Shown here: positions 17,113-25,487 of the stretch, piece by piece
Numbering within the stretch: the first letter of the stretch is position 1
Layout of the letters: every line of letters starts with the position of its first letter
IMG/VR virus record: IMGVR_UViG_3300013109_000495
Span: 57,820 to 121,819 of that record
Length of the DNA stretch: 64,000 bases
Strand: one strand, 5' to 3'
Source of the DNA: a virus
The notes under the pieces: model-generated
Database searches by the model: none
Told to the model about the DNA's origin: nothing
The model's input: only the letters and a program-made list of their open reading frames with translations
Position numbers and translations under genes: made by a program

Positions 17113-18633
17113 ATGAACTATCACGCAGTATTTGTTTTTAATCCATTTTCAAAAATTGATGCTATGCCCATGGCGCCTGCATTATTAAAAGCTATATGTG
17201 ATGCAAATGGCCTCAAAACTACAACATTAGATTACAATATAGAATTACAAATCGCATATTTTAATAAAAAAATTGCTGTTGATGTGGAACAATATCTAAT
17301 GCATTTTTCTAAAATGTCTATTGAAGCATATGACTGGTATCATCAATGGGTGGAAGAAAAAGCAAAAGAATTAATAAATTTAAATGCTAATTGGATAGGA
17401 TTTTCATTATTAAGTTATCAAAGTTTAACATTTACACACGATATTTGTTATTATATAAAAAAAAATAAACCCGAACAAAAAATTATACTTGGTGGACAAG
17501 GTATTAGTAAAGATGATAATACTAACGGTTCTTACAGAAATAATAAAAAAATGCCAGATGTACTACTAGAAACTGGACTATGTGATACTATTATAATAAA
17601 CGAAAGTGAAAGTTTGTTAATTGATATTCTACTTAATAATAAAAAAGGAAAATTTAATACTAAAGTACAATTAACAGCCGAAGACCTAAACCAATTACCT
17701 ACTCCATCATATATTGATTATAAATTAGATCTTTATAAAAACGCTTCAAATGATTTTCTCTCAGCTGAACAAAAATCAGTTTTGTATAAACAAGGTGTTG
17801 CGGCTACTATAACTGGTTCTAAAGGATGTGTGAGAAGATGTACATTTTGTGATGTATTTTCATTTGAACCGAAATTTGTTTTTAAAGACGGTAATAAAGT
17901 TGCTGAGGAAATGATTGAAATATATGAAAAACAAGGAATAACAAATTTTATGTTATCTGATTCATTAATAAACGGATCAATGAAAGCATTTAGACAAATG
18001 AATACAGCACTTGCAAAAAAACTACCACGAACAATAAGTTATTATGGTGAATATATAGCACGACCGGAAGGACAAACTACTAACGAGGATTATCATCTTA
18101 TGGCCGAAGCAGGTTGCAAACACGTTATTGTTGGTGTTGAATCTGGCAGTGAAGCTGTACGAAATCATATGAGGAAAAAATTTACAAACGATGATTTACA
18201 TTTAATGATTGAAAGTCTTTATAACGTTGGTATCACTCAAGAATGGAATATAATGACTGGCTATATTACTGAAACAAGAAAAGATTTTGAAGATACACTT
18301 GCGTTAGTAAAAAAATATAAAGATATTCCATTTCCAAAAATGATCGTTAATCCAGTTGGGGTATTACATTTATTACCAGGATCTCCATTATATGATACTC
18401 ATGCTAGACAACTAGAAATTACCTGGGAAGATATAAAACCCGGAGTAGGATTAATATATGATTATTGGTATAGTAAACAAAATCCAACTAACACGTTTGT
18501 TAATAGGATAACTTGGTGGACTGAATTAATCGAATATTGTCATGATCACGGATACATGACAGAATATAGATATAATACAAAGAAGGCAACTGCTAATCGA
18601 TTAATCCAGGCCTGGAACGAAAATAAAAAATAA
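17113..18633 (+). CDS. Cobalamin-binding-domain radical SAM enzyme
   Basis: A 506-residue protein of the B12-binding radical SAM class. The N-terminal half has the Rossmann pattern (WIGFSLLSYQSLTF, KIILGGQGIS); the radical SAM core has C239, C243 and C246 in GCVRRCTFCDV, then FMLSDSLINGS and VGVESGSEAVRNHMRKKF. The cobalamin domain shows no DxHxxG motif, so the lower His ligand seems absent. Members methylate or rearrange unactivated carbons; the substrate here is unknown. It has its own sigma70-like promoter, between the packaging genes and gp32. Confidence 0.8.
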   Translation: MNYHAVFVFNPFSKIDAMPMAPALLKAICDANGLKTTTLDYNIELQIAYFNKKIAVDVEQYLMHFSKMSIEAYDWYHQWVEEKAKELINLNANWIGFSLLSYQSLTFTHDICYYIKKNKPEQKIILGGQGISKDDNTNGSYRNNKKMPDVLLETGLCDTIIINESESLLIDILLNNKKGKFNTKVQLTAEDLNQLPTPSYIDYKLDLYKNASNDFLSAEQKSVLYKQGVAATITGSKGCVRRCTFCDVFSFEPKFVFKDGNKVAEEMIEIYEKQGITNFMLSDSLINGSMKAFRQMNTALAKKLPRTISYYGEYIARPEGQTTNEDYHLMAEAGCKHVIVGVESGSEAVRNHMRKKFTNDDLHLMIESLYNVGITQEWNIMTGYITETRKDFEDTLALVKKYKDIPFPKMIVNPVGVLHLLPGSPLYDTHARQLEITWEDIKPGVGLIYDYWYSKQNPTNTFVNRITWWTELIEYCHDHGYMTEYRYNTKKATANRLIQAWNENKK

Positions 18634-18634
18634 A

Positions 18635-19039
18635 ATGATTAATTTTAATATTGAAATTGGTAAAAAAACCAATAAATGTCCTGCAGGCAAAATTATTTTT
18701 AATAACAAAATAATTCATACTGGAGAATATAATAAGAATTCTTTTGAGTTAAAACCTGTTATAGGTACAAACACATTATCGATTAGTTTAGAAAACAAAA
18801 ATGATGGCGATACTGTGTTAAAAGGAAATAAAATTACAGAAGATATATTTATTATTGTGAAAGATATACAATGTCAAATTACCAAAGACTCTACTAATCA
18901 ATTTGATACAATAGGATCTTACATTACTGACGACGGAAAAGCTGAAAAAACTCATGGCTATTTGTCATATAATGGTACCTATACTTTTAAATTTGATTAT
19001 CCATTCTTTATTTTCAATAAAAATAAGATTTTTTACTAG
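18635..19039 (+). CDS. Unknown beta-rich protein
   Basis: A 134-residue protein starting one base after the radical SAM stop, so the two are translationally linked. Alternating polar and hydrophobic strands (IIFNNKIIHTGEY, YLSYNGTYTFKFDYPF) suggest a beta sandwich. It has no signal peptide and no recognised family. Tight coupling suggests it assists or is acted on by the upstream radical SAM enzyme; this is inference. Confidence 0.55.
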   Translation: MINFNIEIGKKTNKCPAGKIIFNNKIIHTGEYNKNSFELKPVIGTNTLSISLENKNDGDTVLKGNKITEDIFIIVKDIQCQITKDSTNQFDTIGSYITDDGKAEKTHGYLSYNGTYTFKFDYPFFIFNKNKIFY

Positions 19040-19048
19040 ACATTATTA

Positions 19049-19056
19049 GATAAATA
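19049..19056 (+). promoter_or_regulatory. Late-type octamer upstream of gp32
   Basis: GATAAATA, 68 bases before the gp32 ATG, ahead of a leader containing a hairpin and a strong Shine-Dalgarno. Confidence 0.4.
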
Positions 19057-19062
19057 TAGTAG

Positions 19063-19083
19063 TATATTAAGAAGCTTAATATA
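19063..19083 (+). promoter_or_regulatory. Hairpin in the gp32 leader, candidate translational operator
   Basis: A perfect 9-base inverted repeat TATATTAAG / CTTAATATA (19063-19071 and 19075-19083) with an AAG loop, followed by an A-rich single-strand stretch and the AAGGAGG ribosome site at 19110-19116. T4 gp32 represses its own mRNA by binding a structured leader plus an unstructured AT-rich run; this leader has the same kind of layout. Confidence 0.45.
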
Positions 19084-19124
19084 TTTAGGCAAAACAAACA
19101 TAGGCAAATAAGGAGGCTTACATT

Positions 19125-20093
19125 ATGGCTACATTGGCTGAAATAAGAGCGAAGTTAAAATCCCAAGAAGTGAATCGCTCCACTTCTTCAACAGGTGGCG
19201 ACAATGCCATCTATCCACACTGGAACATACAGGAAGGACACGAAGCAGTTATTAGATTCTTACCCGATAAGGATACTACTAACACTTTTTTCTGGACTGA
19301 GAGAAATATGATCAAACTACCTTTTGCAGGTATTAAAGGTCAAAGTGATTCTCGACCAATCCAGGTGCAAGTACCGTGTATGGAAATGTACGGAAAAACT
19401 TGTCCGGTTCTAACAGAAGTTAGACCTTGGTTTAAAGACAAATCAATGGAGGACATGGGCAGAAAGTATTGGAAGAAAAAAAGTTATATATTCCAAGGCT
19501 TTGTTGTACAAAATCCATTAAACGAAGATGCAACTCCAGAAAACCCAATTAGAAGATTTATAATTGGACCACAAATCTTTAATATAATTAGATCGGCATT
19601 ACTTGATCCAGAAATGGAAGAGTTACCAACTGATTATGTAAAAGGTGTAGACTTTAGAGTTAACAAAACTTCTAAAGGTGGATATGCTGACTACTCAACA
19701 TCAAAATGGTCACGAAGAGAAAGAGCTCTAGACGAAACGGAAAGAGCATCTATTGATAAGTTTGGTTTACATAACTTATCAGACTATAGACCAAAAGAAC
19801 CATCTGAAGCAGAAGTAAAAATAATTAAAGAATTATTTGAAAAATCTGTTGAGGGTGAGTCTTATGATCTTGAGAAGTATGGACAATACTTTAGACCTGC
19901 AGGTGTAGGTAGAGTATCTATACCAACAGCAAGTAGACCTGCTCCAGTTGAGAAGACTGCTAACCCGGTAAATGCAGAAGTAAAAGTTGCAGAAACGGTA
20001 ACAGCGTCGGCTCCAACAGCACAACCAACAGGTGATAGTGCCAAACGAGCAGAAGACATCTTGAAATTAATCAGATCAAGACAGGCAAAATAA
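19125..20093 (+). CDS. gp32: Single-stranded DNA-binding protein gp32
   Basis: A 322-residue gp32-type protein. The N-terminus MATLAEIRAKLKSQEV carries the basic cooperativity segment; the OB-fold core includes YPHWNIQEGHEAVIRFLPDK and RKYWKKKSYIFQGFVV; the C-terminal end is Pro/Ala-rich and then charged (EDILKLIRSRQAK). Only two close cysteines (CMEMYGKTC) are seen in the core, so the full T4 zinc site (His plus three Cys) does not appear to be kept. It coats single strands and coordinates replication with uvsX/uvsY. It has a strong AAGGAGG ribosome site. Confidence 0.93.
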   Translation: MATLAEIRAKLKSQEVNRSTSSTGGDNAIYPHWNIQEGHEAVIRFLPDKDTTNTFFWTERNMIKLPFAGIKGQSDSRPIQVQVPCMEMYGKTCPVLTEVRPWFKDKSMEDMGRKYWKKKSYIFQGFVVQNPLNEDATPENPIRRFIIGPQIFNIIRSALLDPEMEELPTDYVKGVDFRVNKTSKGGYADYSTSKWSRRERALDETERASIDKFGLHNLSDYRPKEPSEAEVKIIKELFEKSVEGESYDLEKYGQYFRPAGVGRVSIPTASRPAPVEKTANPVNAEVKVAETVTASAPTAQPTGDSAKRAEDILKLIRSRQAK

Positions 20094-20101
20094 TAACCAA
20101 A

Positions 20102-20142
20102 ATACAAGGTCTTAATTTATATTGACGATTAGGACCTTGTAT
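20102..20142 (+). repeat. Inverted repeat spanning the uvsX promoter
   Basis: A perfect 10-base inverted repeat ATACAAGGTC / GACCTTGTAT (20102-20111 and 20133-20142). As RNA it extends to about 15 pairs with one U-G, leaving an 11-base loop that contains most of the -35. No U-tract follows, so it is a poor terminator on its own. It could be an operator for uvsX or a 3' stabilising hairpin of the gp32 mRNA. Confidence 0.7.
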
Positions 20143-20150
20143 GCTAAAAT
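20122..20150 (+). promoter_or_regulatory. Sigma70-type promoter for uvsX
   Basis: -35 TTGACG (20122-20127), exactly 17 bases, -10 TAAAAT (20145-20150), 11 bases before the uvsX ATG. The -35 sits in the loop of a strong inverted repeat. Confidence 0.7.
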
Positions 20151-20161
20151 AGAAAGTGATT

Positions 20162-21223
20162 ATGGTTAAACCGTTTGACGTAACAAAATTTAGAAAAAGC
20201 ATAACAAAGTCCATACAAGGACTTGGCATAGGATTTAATGATCCAACGGATTGGATAAGCACAGGAAACTATGCGTTAAATTATTTAATAAGTGGAGACT
20301 TCAACAAAGGTGTTCCGCTAGGCAAAGTAACAGTACTAGCAGGTGAGTCTGGCTCAGGTAAATCATTTATAGCATCAGGCAATTTAGTGCGTAATGCACA
20401 AAAACAAGGCATCTATGTAATACTAATCGATTCTGAAAATGCATTAGACCAATCATGGCTTGAAGCCCTTGGTGTTGATACTAGCGAAGATAAACTTTTA
20501 AGATTAAGTTTATCAATGGTAGATGACGTAGCAAGAACTGTTTCAGACTTTATGAAAGGTTATAAAGACGAACACGCCGACGATAAAGAAAATGCACCTA
20601 AAGTATTAATTGTAATTGATAGTTTGGGTATGTTATTAACACCAACCGATGTTGATCAGTTTGAAAAAGGTGAAATGAAAGGTGACTTAGGTAGAAAACC
20701 CAAAGCCTTAACAGCATTTGTAAGAAACTGTGTTAATATGTTTGGTAGTTGGAACGTAGGACTTATAGCAACTAATCACACTTATGCATCACAAGATATG
20801 TTTAATCCTGATGATAAAATATCTGGTGGACAAGGATTTATATATGCATCAAGTATTGTGATTGCAATGAAGAAATTAAAACTTAAAGAAGACGAAAAAG
20901 GTAATAAAATTACTGACGTTAGGGGTATTAGAGCGGCTTGTAAAGTAATGAAAACACGTTTTTCAAAACCGTTTGAATCAGTACAAGTTAAGATACCGTA
21001 TGACACGGGTATGGATCCATTTTCGGGATTAGTTGAATTATTTGAGAAAAAAGGGGTACTAGTACAAACAGGAAACAGGTTAAAATACGTAGATTCTAAA
21101 GGAAAAGAACATATTGAGTTCCGAAAATCCTGGGTTGGAGATAAATTATTGATGTTGATGGACAACTATGATAAATTATCAACAAACCTTAAGGAAGAAA
21201 TTGATGATAGACATGACGCATGA
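20162..21223 (+). CDS. uvsX: UvsX RecA-like recombinase
   Basis: A 353-residue strand-exchange protein. Walker A GESGSGKS is at 61-68, a Walker B-type strand is in VLIVIDSLGMLLTP, and the DNA-binding loop area reads NHTYASQDMFNPDDKISGGQ. It forms filaments on gp32-coated DNA for recombination-dependent replication. An in-frame GTG at 20156 exists, but the ATG at 20162 has a purine-rich site (AGAAAG) at a suitable distance. It overlaps the next gene by 20 bases and starts the uvsX-ORF-uvsY operon. Confidence 0.93.
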   Translation: MVKPFDVTKFRKSITKSIQGLGIGFNDPTDWISTGNYALNYLISGDFNKGVPLGKVTVLAGESGSGKSFIASGNLVRNAQKQGIYVILIDSENALDQSWLEALGVDTSEDKLLRLSLSMVDDVARTVSDFMKGYKDEHADDKENAPKVLIVIDSLGMLLTPTDVDQFEKGEMKGDLGRKPKALTAFVRNCVNMFGSWNVGLIATNHTYASQDMFNPDDKISGGQGFIYASSIVIAMKKLKLKEDEKGNKITDVRGIRAACKVMKTRFSKPFESVQVKIPYDTGMDPFSGLVELFEKKGVLVQTGNRLKYVDSKGKEHIEFRKSWVGDKLLMLMDNYDKLSTNLKEEIDDRHDA

Positions 21224-21455
21224 AGACATTGAACGTATTTGGAACTCATTTTCTCTTTACATACCAGACAGACAAAAATCGGATGCCGCAGTTGACTTTG
21301 TTAGTACATTAAAGTTTCTTGATGTTGACACTGATCAAATTAAAGCATCATCCGATCATGATCCAAAATTAGAAGAAGCAGTAGAATCTGTGTATGGTGG
21401 AGAAGAAGACGAAGACGAAGACGAATACGGAGATGATGGTGAATTGGTATACTGA
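21204..21455 (+). CDS. Small acidic protein between uvsX and uvsY
   Basis: An 83-residue protein, MIDMTHEDIERIWNSFSLYI onward, ending in a run of Glu/Asp (residues ~62-78). The start at 21204 is set by AAGGAAG at 21191-21197; a longer frame exists but lies deep inside uvsX. It overlaps uvsX at its 5' end and uvsY at its 3' end, implying coordinated translation. The acidic tail suggests a DNA-mimic or protein-contact role; no family recognised. Confidence 0.65.
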   Translation: MIDMTHEDIERIWNSFSLYIPDRQKSDAAVDFVSTLKFLDVDTDQIKASSDHDPKLEEAVESVYGGEEDEDEDEYGDDGELVY

Positions 21456-21897
21456 AGTAAGCAAAAACATACAACAAATACCAGACTGTATTAAACACTT
21501 TGAAACTGAATTATTACAAGCAAAAAAAGAATGTTCTATTTGGGGTAATTTAGAAAAAGCATCTGCAACAATGCCCGGAGTAGTTGAACACCGATTTAAT
21601 CAATTACAAGAAATCGAAGCAATCCTAGAATATTTAAATATTGAATATCGTAGGTTAAGATCTAAAACATTTCGAAATTTTTTAGAAAGTTATAATAAAA
21701 AGCTAACCAGCAGAGATGCTGACAAATATGTTGACGGTGAAGCCGATGTTGTTGATATGGCAAAAATTATAAATGACTTTGCACTTTTAAGAAACCAATG
21801 GTTAGGCATTACCAAAGGACTAGACCAAAAACAATGGCAACTTACAAACATTGTTAAATTGCGTGTAGCAGGGATGGAAGATGCCAATATCAAATAG
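21436..21897 (+). CDS. uvsY: UvsY recombination mediator
   Basis: About 153 residues. The central helices (LEKASATMPGVVEHRFNQLQ, EYLNIEYRRLRSKTFRNFLE, LTSRDADKYVDGEADVV) and the C-terminal LRNQWLGITKGLDQKQWQL are as in UvsY-type mediators, which load UvsX onto gp32-covered DNA. The start is chosen at the ATG after ACGGAG (21427-21432); ATG 21433 and GTG 21439 are alternatives. It overlaps the acidic ORF by 20 bases and the HAD gene by 17 bases. Confidence 0.8.
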   Translation: MVNWYTEVSKNIQQIPDCIKHFETELLQAKKECSIWGNLEKASATMPGVVEHRFNQLQEIEAILEYLNIEYRRLRSKTFRNFLESYNKKLTSRDADKYVDGEADVVDMAKIINDFALLRNQWLGITKGLDQKQWQLTNIVKLRVAGMEDANIK

Positions 21898-22513
21898 AAT
21901 AATCCTTACAGACGTAGACGGCGTATTACTAGAATGGGAAAATCATTTTACTAAATGGATGATATCTCGTGGACACAAATTAAAAGAAAATTATAAATCT
22001 GAATACGATATGGGAAAAAGATTTGTATATTATGCAAAAATCTTTGAATCTACCAAACATTATAGCGAGGCGTCTGATGATATTAAAATTGCAATTCGAG
22101 AATTTAATAAAAGTGCTTGGATGGCAACACAACCCCCAATGCCTGACTCGCAAACTTGGGTAAAACTATTACACGCAGAGGGCTGGACATTTATACCAAT
22201 TAGCTCACAAACATCTGATGTTCCTGCACAAGAATTACGTAAAAGAAGATTAGAAGAACTATTTGGTAAGGATACTTTTTATAACTTTCATATACTCGAC
22301 ACTGGACAAGATAAAGACGATGTTCTTGCAGAATTCCATGGTACAGGATTATATTTTGTAGAAGATAAATGGACAAATGCATTAGCAGGTTTAAAATATG
22401 GCTTAAAAGTATTATTCATTAGTCATCCTTATAACAAAAAATATAGACACCCCAACATTACCAGAGTAAATAATTGGCAAGACATACATAAAATTGTTAA
22501 AAAGGGAAAATGA
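21881..22513 (+). CDS. HAD-superfamily 5'-nucleotidase-like phosphatase
   Basis: A 210-residue HAD protein. Motif I is ILTDVDGVLLEWE (two Asp at about residues 11 and 13), a motif II-type segment is FIPISSQT, and the acidic C-terminal motif is LYFVEDKWTNALAG. The family covers deoxynucleotidases and sugar-phosphate phosphatases. Placement between uvsY and the first glycosyltransferase leaves both a nucleotide-pool and a sugar-nucleotide role open. It is ATGA-coupled to the next gene. Confidence 0.75.
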   Translation: MPISNRIILTDVDGVLLEWENHFTKWMISRGHKLKENYKSEYDMGKRFVYYAKIFESTKHYSEASDDIKIAIREFNKSAWMATQPPMPDSQTWVKLLHAEGWTFIPISSQTSDVPAQELRKRRLEELFGKDTFYNFHILDTGQDKDDVLAEFHGTGLYFVEDKWTNALAGLKYGLKVLFISHPYNKKYRHPNITRVNNWQDIHKIVKKGK

Positions 22514-23184
22514 AAATTTACGTAGGCTACGACACTCGAGAAGATATAGCATATCAAGTTTGCGAACATTCGATTAAAAGACGTAATGGACAAATCGAAG
22601 TTATCCCTTTAAAACAAAAAGATTTGAGGGAAAAAGGTGTCTATACAAGAGAAGTTGACAAACTTGCCTCAACAGAATTTACATTTACAAGATTTTTTAT
22701 TCCATATCTAAACAACTACAAAGGTTGGGCAATTTTTTGTGACTTAGATTTTGTTTGGCGTATATCTCCTACAGAACTAGAACAATATTGTGATGATTCT
22801 AAAGCAGTTGTTTGTGTGCAACACGATTATAAACCTAAAGAAGGGTTAAAAATGGATGGCCAAGTACAATTAGTTTACCCAAGAAAAAACTGGTCAAGTA
22901 TGGTACTTTGGAATTGTGGACATCCTAAAAACAAAGTACTAACACCCGAACTATTAAACAAAGAAACAGGAAAATTTTTACATAGATTTTCTTGGTTAAA
23001 TGATTCTGACATAGGAAATTTACCTCCTATATACAATTGGCTAGTAGGTTGGTACAAAGAACCTAAAGACGGCATACCTAAAATACTTCATTATACTGAA
23101 GGCGGACCATGGTTTGAAAATTATAGAAACTGTGAGTATGCTGATGTGTGGAAGAAAGAATTAATTAATTTATTCAGTGCCTAA
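22510..23184 (+). CDS. Glycosyltransferase (GT-A, GT8-like)
   Basis: A 224-residue protein starting MKIYVGYDTREDIAYQVCEH, with FTRFFIPYLNNYKGWAIFCD followed by DLDFVW, a D-x-D metal/nucleotide-sugar motif, and a C-terminal ILHYTEGGPWF. These are hallmarks of GT8-type sugar transferases working in the cytoplasm. It is the first gene of the long sugar-modification cassette, coupled to the upstream HAD phosphatase. The acceptor is unknown. Confidence 0.8.
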   Translation: MKIYVGYDTREDIAYQVCEHSIKRRNGQIEVIPLKQKDLREKGVYTREVDKLASTEFTFTRFFIPYLNNYKGWAIFCDLDFVWRISPTELEQYCDDSKAVVCVQHDYKPKEGLKMDGQVQLVYPRKNWSSMVLWNCGHPKNKVLTPELLNKETGKFLHRFSWLNDSDIGNLPPIYNWLVGWYKEPKDGIPKILHYTEGGPWFENYRNCEYADVWKKELINLFSA

Positions 23185-23190
23185 TATGTT

Positions 23191-23625
23191 ATGTTCAATA
23201 AAATACTTAAATCACATTTACAATACTATCCTGTAGAACACATATACAGTAATAATCTTCTTGACATAAACGAATTTGATAGATTATATGAAAACCAATC
23301 TAGGTTTAATGGCGAACGTTGGACAGAATTTAAAAACAAACACAAATTAGATTGTACTTTTTTAAATGATCTAAACAATATTAATATGCAAGTAAAGGTA
23401 CTCTGCTTATTATTTTTTAAAGAAAGAGCAGATAATAAAAAATCTCAAGATATTAAAATAGGCGTCAAGGAAATAAAATATATTCAAAATGCACTTTTAA
23501 TTTTACCAAATAATCTTTCAACCTTTAATATTTTAACACGAAAAAAACCATACATACGCAGACCTTGTTTACAAATAAACTTGTCATTAAAACAATATAA
23601 CCATATTATAGGAAACTTAAAATGA
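23191..23625 (+). CDS. Unknown protein in the glycan cassette
   Basis: A 144-residue protein (MFNKILKSHLQYYPVEHIYS start) with aromatic and charged residues and no recognised motif. It lies 6 bases after the glycosyltransferase and overlaps the next gene by 4 bases (ATGA). By position it belongs to the same operon. Confidence 0.55.
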   Translation: MFNKILKSHLQYYPVEHIYSNNLLDINEFDRLYENQSRFNGERWTEFKNKHKLDCTFLNDLNNINMQVKVLCLLFFKERADNKKSQDIKIGVKEIKYIQNALLILPNNLSTFNILTRKKPYIRRPCLQINLSLKQYNHIIGNLK

Positions 23626-24230
23626 TTGGGCAACAATTTGTAAACAAGTGTCTTAACACAGAAATTATTACAACTCCATGGGCTCATCAATATATTGACG
23701 ATACATTTGATAAATCTACATTTAAAAAATTACAAGCACAATGTATTGAAAAATTAAATTTTCCAACAACAGAATTAGTACAAATACATCCAGAAAATTA
23801 TAAAGAATATGGAATAGATTTTTATAATGAAACTTTGAATATTTGTGAAAATTTATATGAAAATATGAAAGTGTTATGTGGACGATATCCAAAATATCGA
23901 TGGTTTAAAAACTTAGGAGTCAATGTACATATATCTGTTACTCCACCGTTACCGTGGCAATTTTATATACACCAAGAGGGTATCGAAAAAATTTGGAGTT
24001 CGGTAACATATATTGCTCCTGAAAGTAACGTAGGAACCAAAATGTATACAGAACAAAAAGAAGATGCTTTTGTTAAAGAGGCAAAATGGAAGCCTAACAG
24101 CACTTTTATATTTTGCGGACAGCAAGGTAAGACTTGGCACAGTTACGAAAGTAATCAAACTAAAAACAGAATTACATTTAATCTTTTTATAATGAAATAT
24201 CGTGCAAAAAAATGCTTTTATAGTGAGTGA
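23622..24230 (+). CDS. 2OG-Fe(II) oxygenase-like jelly-roll protein
   Basis: A 202-residue protein with a probable double-stranded beta helix. FYIHQEGIEKIWSSVTYIAP provides a possible H-x-E iron pair, and TWHSYESNQTKNRITFNLF supplies the distal His and the Arg expected to bind 2-oxoglutarate. Many marine phages encode such hydroxylases; the substrate is unknown. Its 3' end overlaps the convergent sulfotransferase gene by 13 bases. Confidence 0.6.
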   Translation: MIGQQFVNKCLNTEIITTPWAHQYIDDTFDKSTFKKLQAQCIEKLNFPTTELVQIHPENYKEYGIDFYNETLNICENLYENMKVLCGRYPKYRWFKNLGVNVHISVTPPLPWQFYIHQEGIEKIWSSVTYIAPESNVGTKMYTEQKEDAFVKEAKWKPNSTFIFCGQQGKTWHSYESNQTKNRITFNLFIMKYRAKKCFYSE

Positions 24231-24802
24231 TAAAGTTCTAAATCTTCTTTGTAAAGACTATCCCAAACACTTTTAGTGTCGTTATCTAACAAATCAATTG
24301 TAGGCAATTTATAATCTATTCTTTTTTGTTTCCAATATTTTGTAACAAACTGCTCTATTCCTAGTTGTTCTCCAACGTATTCGCAAATACCAACCCAATT
24401 ATCATATGAAAATATTTTTACATTGTTGTCTATAAACATTTTTTGAGGTAAAAAATGATTTTGATATAATTCGTGTCTTATATTTGTTAGTATATCTTTT
24501 ACCCACTTGTTTAAACTATTGAATTCATTTATTCTTTTACGCCATACAAATTCACTTACTGTTCTTTGCCACGGATGCCGAACAACTGCAAACGAAGTAA
24601 TTTCATTAAGATTAAAAAATTTTTTAATATATGTAATGTCCATATGTTGTGGTGGCACGCCTCCATACTGTTTATGAGATGCTTTTGTAATATAAGATAC
24701 ATCAACTTTTCTATCTTTTAAATCATGCATGATTGTTGTGCCGCCAGTTTTAGGTATATGTATGTGCAAGAGTTCTTTATTACCGTTTTTATAAAGAGGC
24801 AT
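24218..24802 (-). CDS. Sulfotransferase
   Basis: A 194-residue protein with the PAPS 5'-phosphosulfate loop LLHIHIPKTGGTTIMH and the 3'-phosphate motif FAVVRHPWQRTVSEFVW, both diagnostic of carbohydrate sulfotransferases (Sulfotransfer_2 type). It would move sulfate from PAPS to a sugar hydroxyl. The ATG at 24802 is preferred over the TTG at 24805. It is the last gene of a minus-strand run that includes a glycosyltransferase, a methyltransferase and an SGNH protein. Confidence 0.85.
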   Translation of the reverse strand: MPLYKNGNKELLHIHIPKTGGTTIMHDLKDRKVDVSYITKASHKQYGGVPPQHMDITYIKKFFNLNEITSFAVVRHPWQRTVSEFVWRKRINEFNSLNKWVKDILTNIRHELYQNHFLPQKMFIDNNVKIFSYDNWVGICEYVGEQLGIEQFVTKYWKQKRIDYKLPTIDLLDNDTKSVWDSLYKEDLELYHSL

Positions 24803-25487
24803 CAAACATTTCCTTTGCTTTAATTAACATTTCATAATTTGGTTTAAATTTTTGGTAACCACTTGCATGGCCAAAATAAGAATTTACACCATTTTTTTTA
24901 TTATAAGACCAATCTAACCATTCAATATCTACTCCGGATTCTAACATAGCATATATGAGCATCTCATTATCATCACCTTTTAATGTTTTATAATCCAAAT
25001 GTTTTTTCATTTTATCTACTGAATTTTTTGTTAACATAAACACCCCTGCATTAAATCTATTTTTTTGTAATGTTTCAGGTTTAAATTTTTCTAAACAAGT
25101 ACCTTTTGCATTATTTTTATGCAGTCTTAAACTGTGTCTTAAAGCTATTCTATCTCGTACAGGCTTAAAAGTATCGGTACTCCGATACTCATCAAATACA
25201 TTTGGTGCTTTAGGCCAGACAATTACATCAGTATCTAAATATAAAATATGCGTATAATCTTTCCACCATTGATCATTAAAAAATAAATCAAACCGTTCAA
25301 ACGTAGGATGTATCCAATTTATTTTTTGATCTGTAACTAACTTATAATCTAAATTATATTTTTTTGCATATTGCTTAACTGACTTAACTGAATACTCATA
25401 TAATTCTTCACTTACTCCAATTTGATTATAAGTTGGATCTTTATATTGTTTTGCAGGAACAAAAAATTGAACAATTAAAGGTTTCAT
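24789..25487 (-). CDS. Glycosyltransferase (GT-A, DTD motif)
   Basis: A 232-residue protein. WIHPTFERFDLFFNDQWW and ILYLDTDVIVWPKAPN give the D-T-D nucleotide-sugar motif, and GDDNEMLIYAMLESG is a typical C-terminal acceptor region. It is closely similar in layout to the gene at 28715-29446 (MHPTWERFDLWFN, ILYVDTDVFALDHAP), so the two are paralogues. It overlaps the sulfotransferase and the FkbM gene by a few bases. Confidence 0.8.
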   Translation of the reverse strand: MKPLIVQFFVPAKQYKDPTYNQIGVSEELYEYSVKSVKQYAKKYNLDYKLVTDQKINWIHPTFERFDLFFNDQWWKDYTHILYLDTDVIVWPKAPNVFDEYRSTDTFKPVRDRIALRHSLRLHKNNAKGTCLEKFKPETLQKNRFNAGVFMLTKNSVDKMKKHLDYKTLKGDDNEMLIYAMLESGVDIEWLDWSYNKKNGVNSYFGHASGYQKFKPNYEMLIKAKEMFDASL

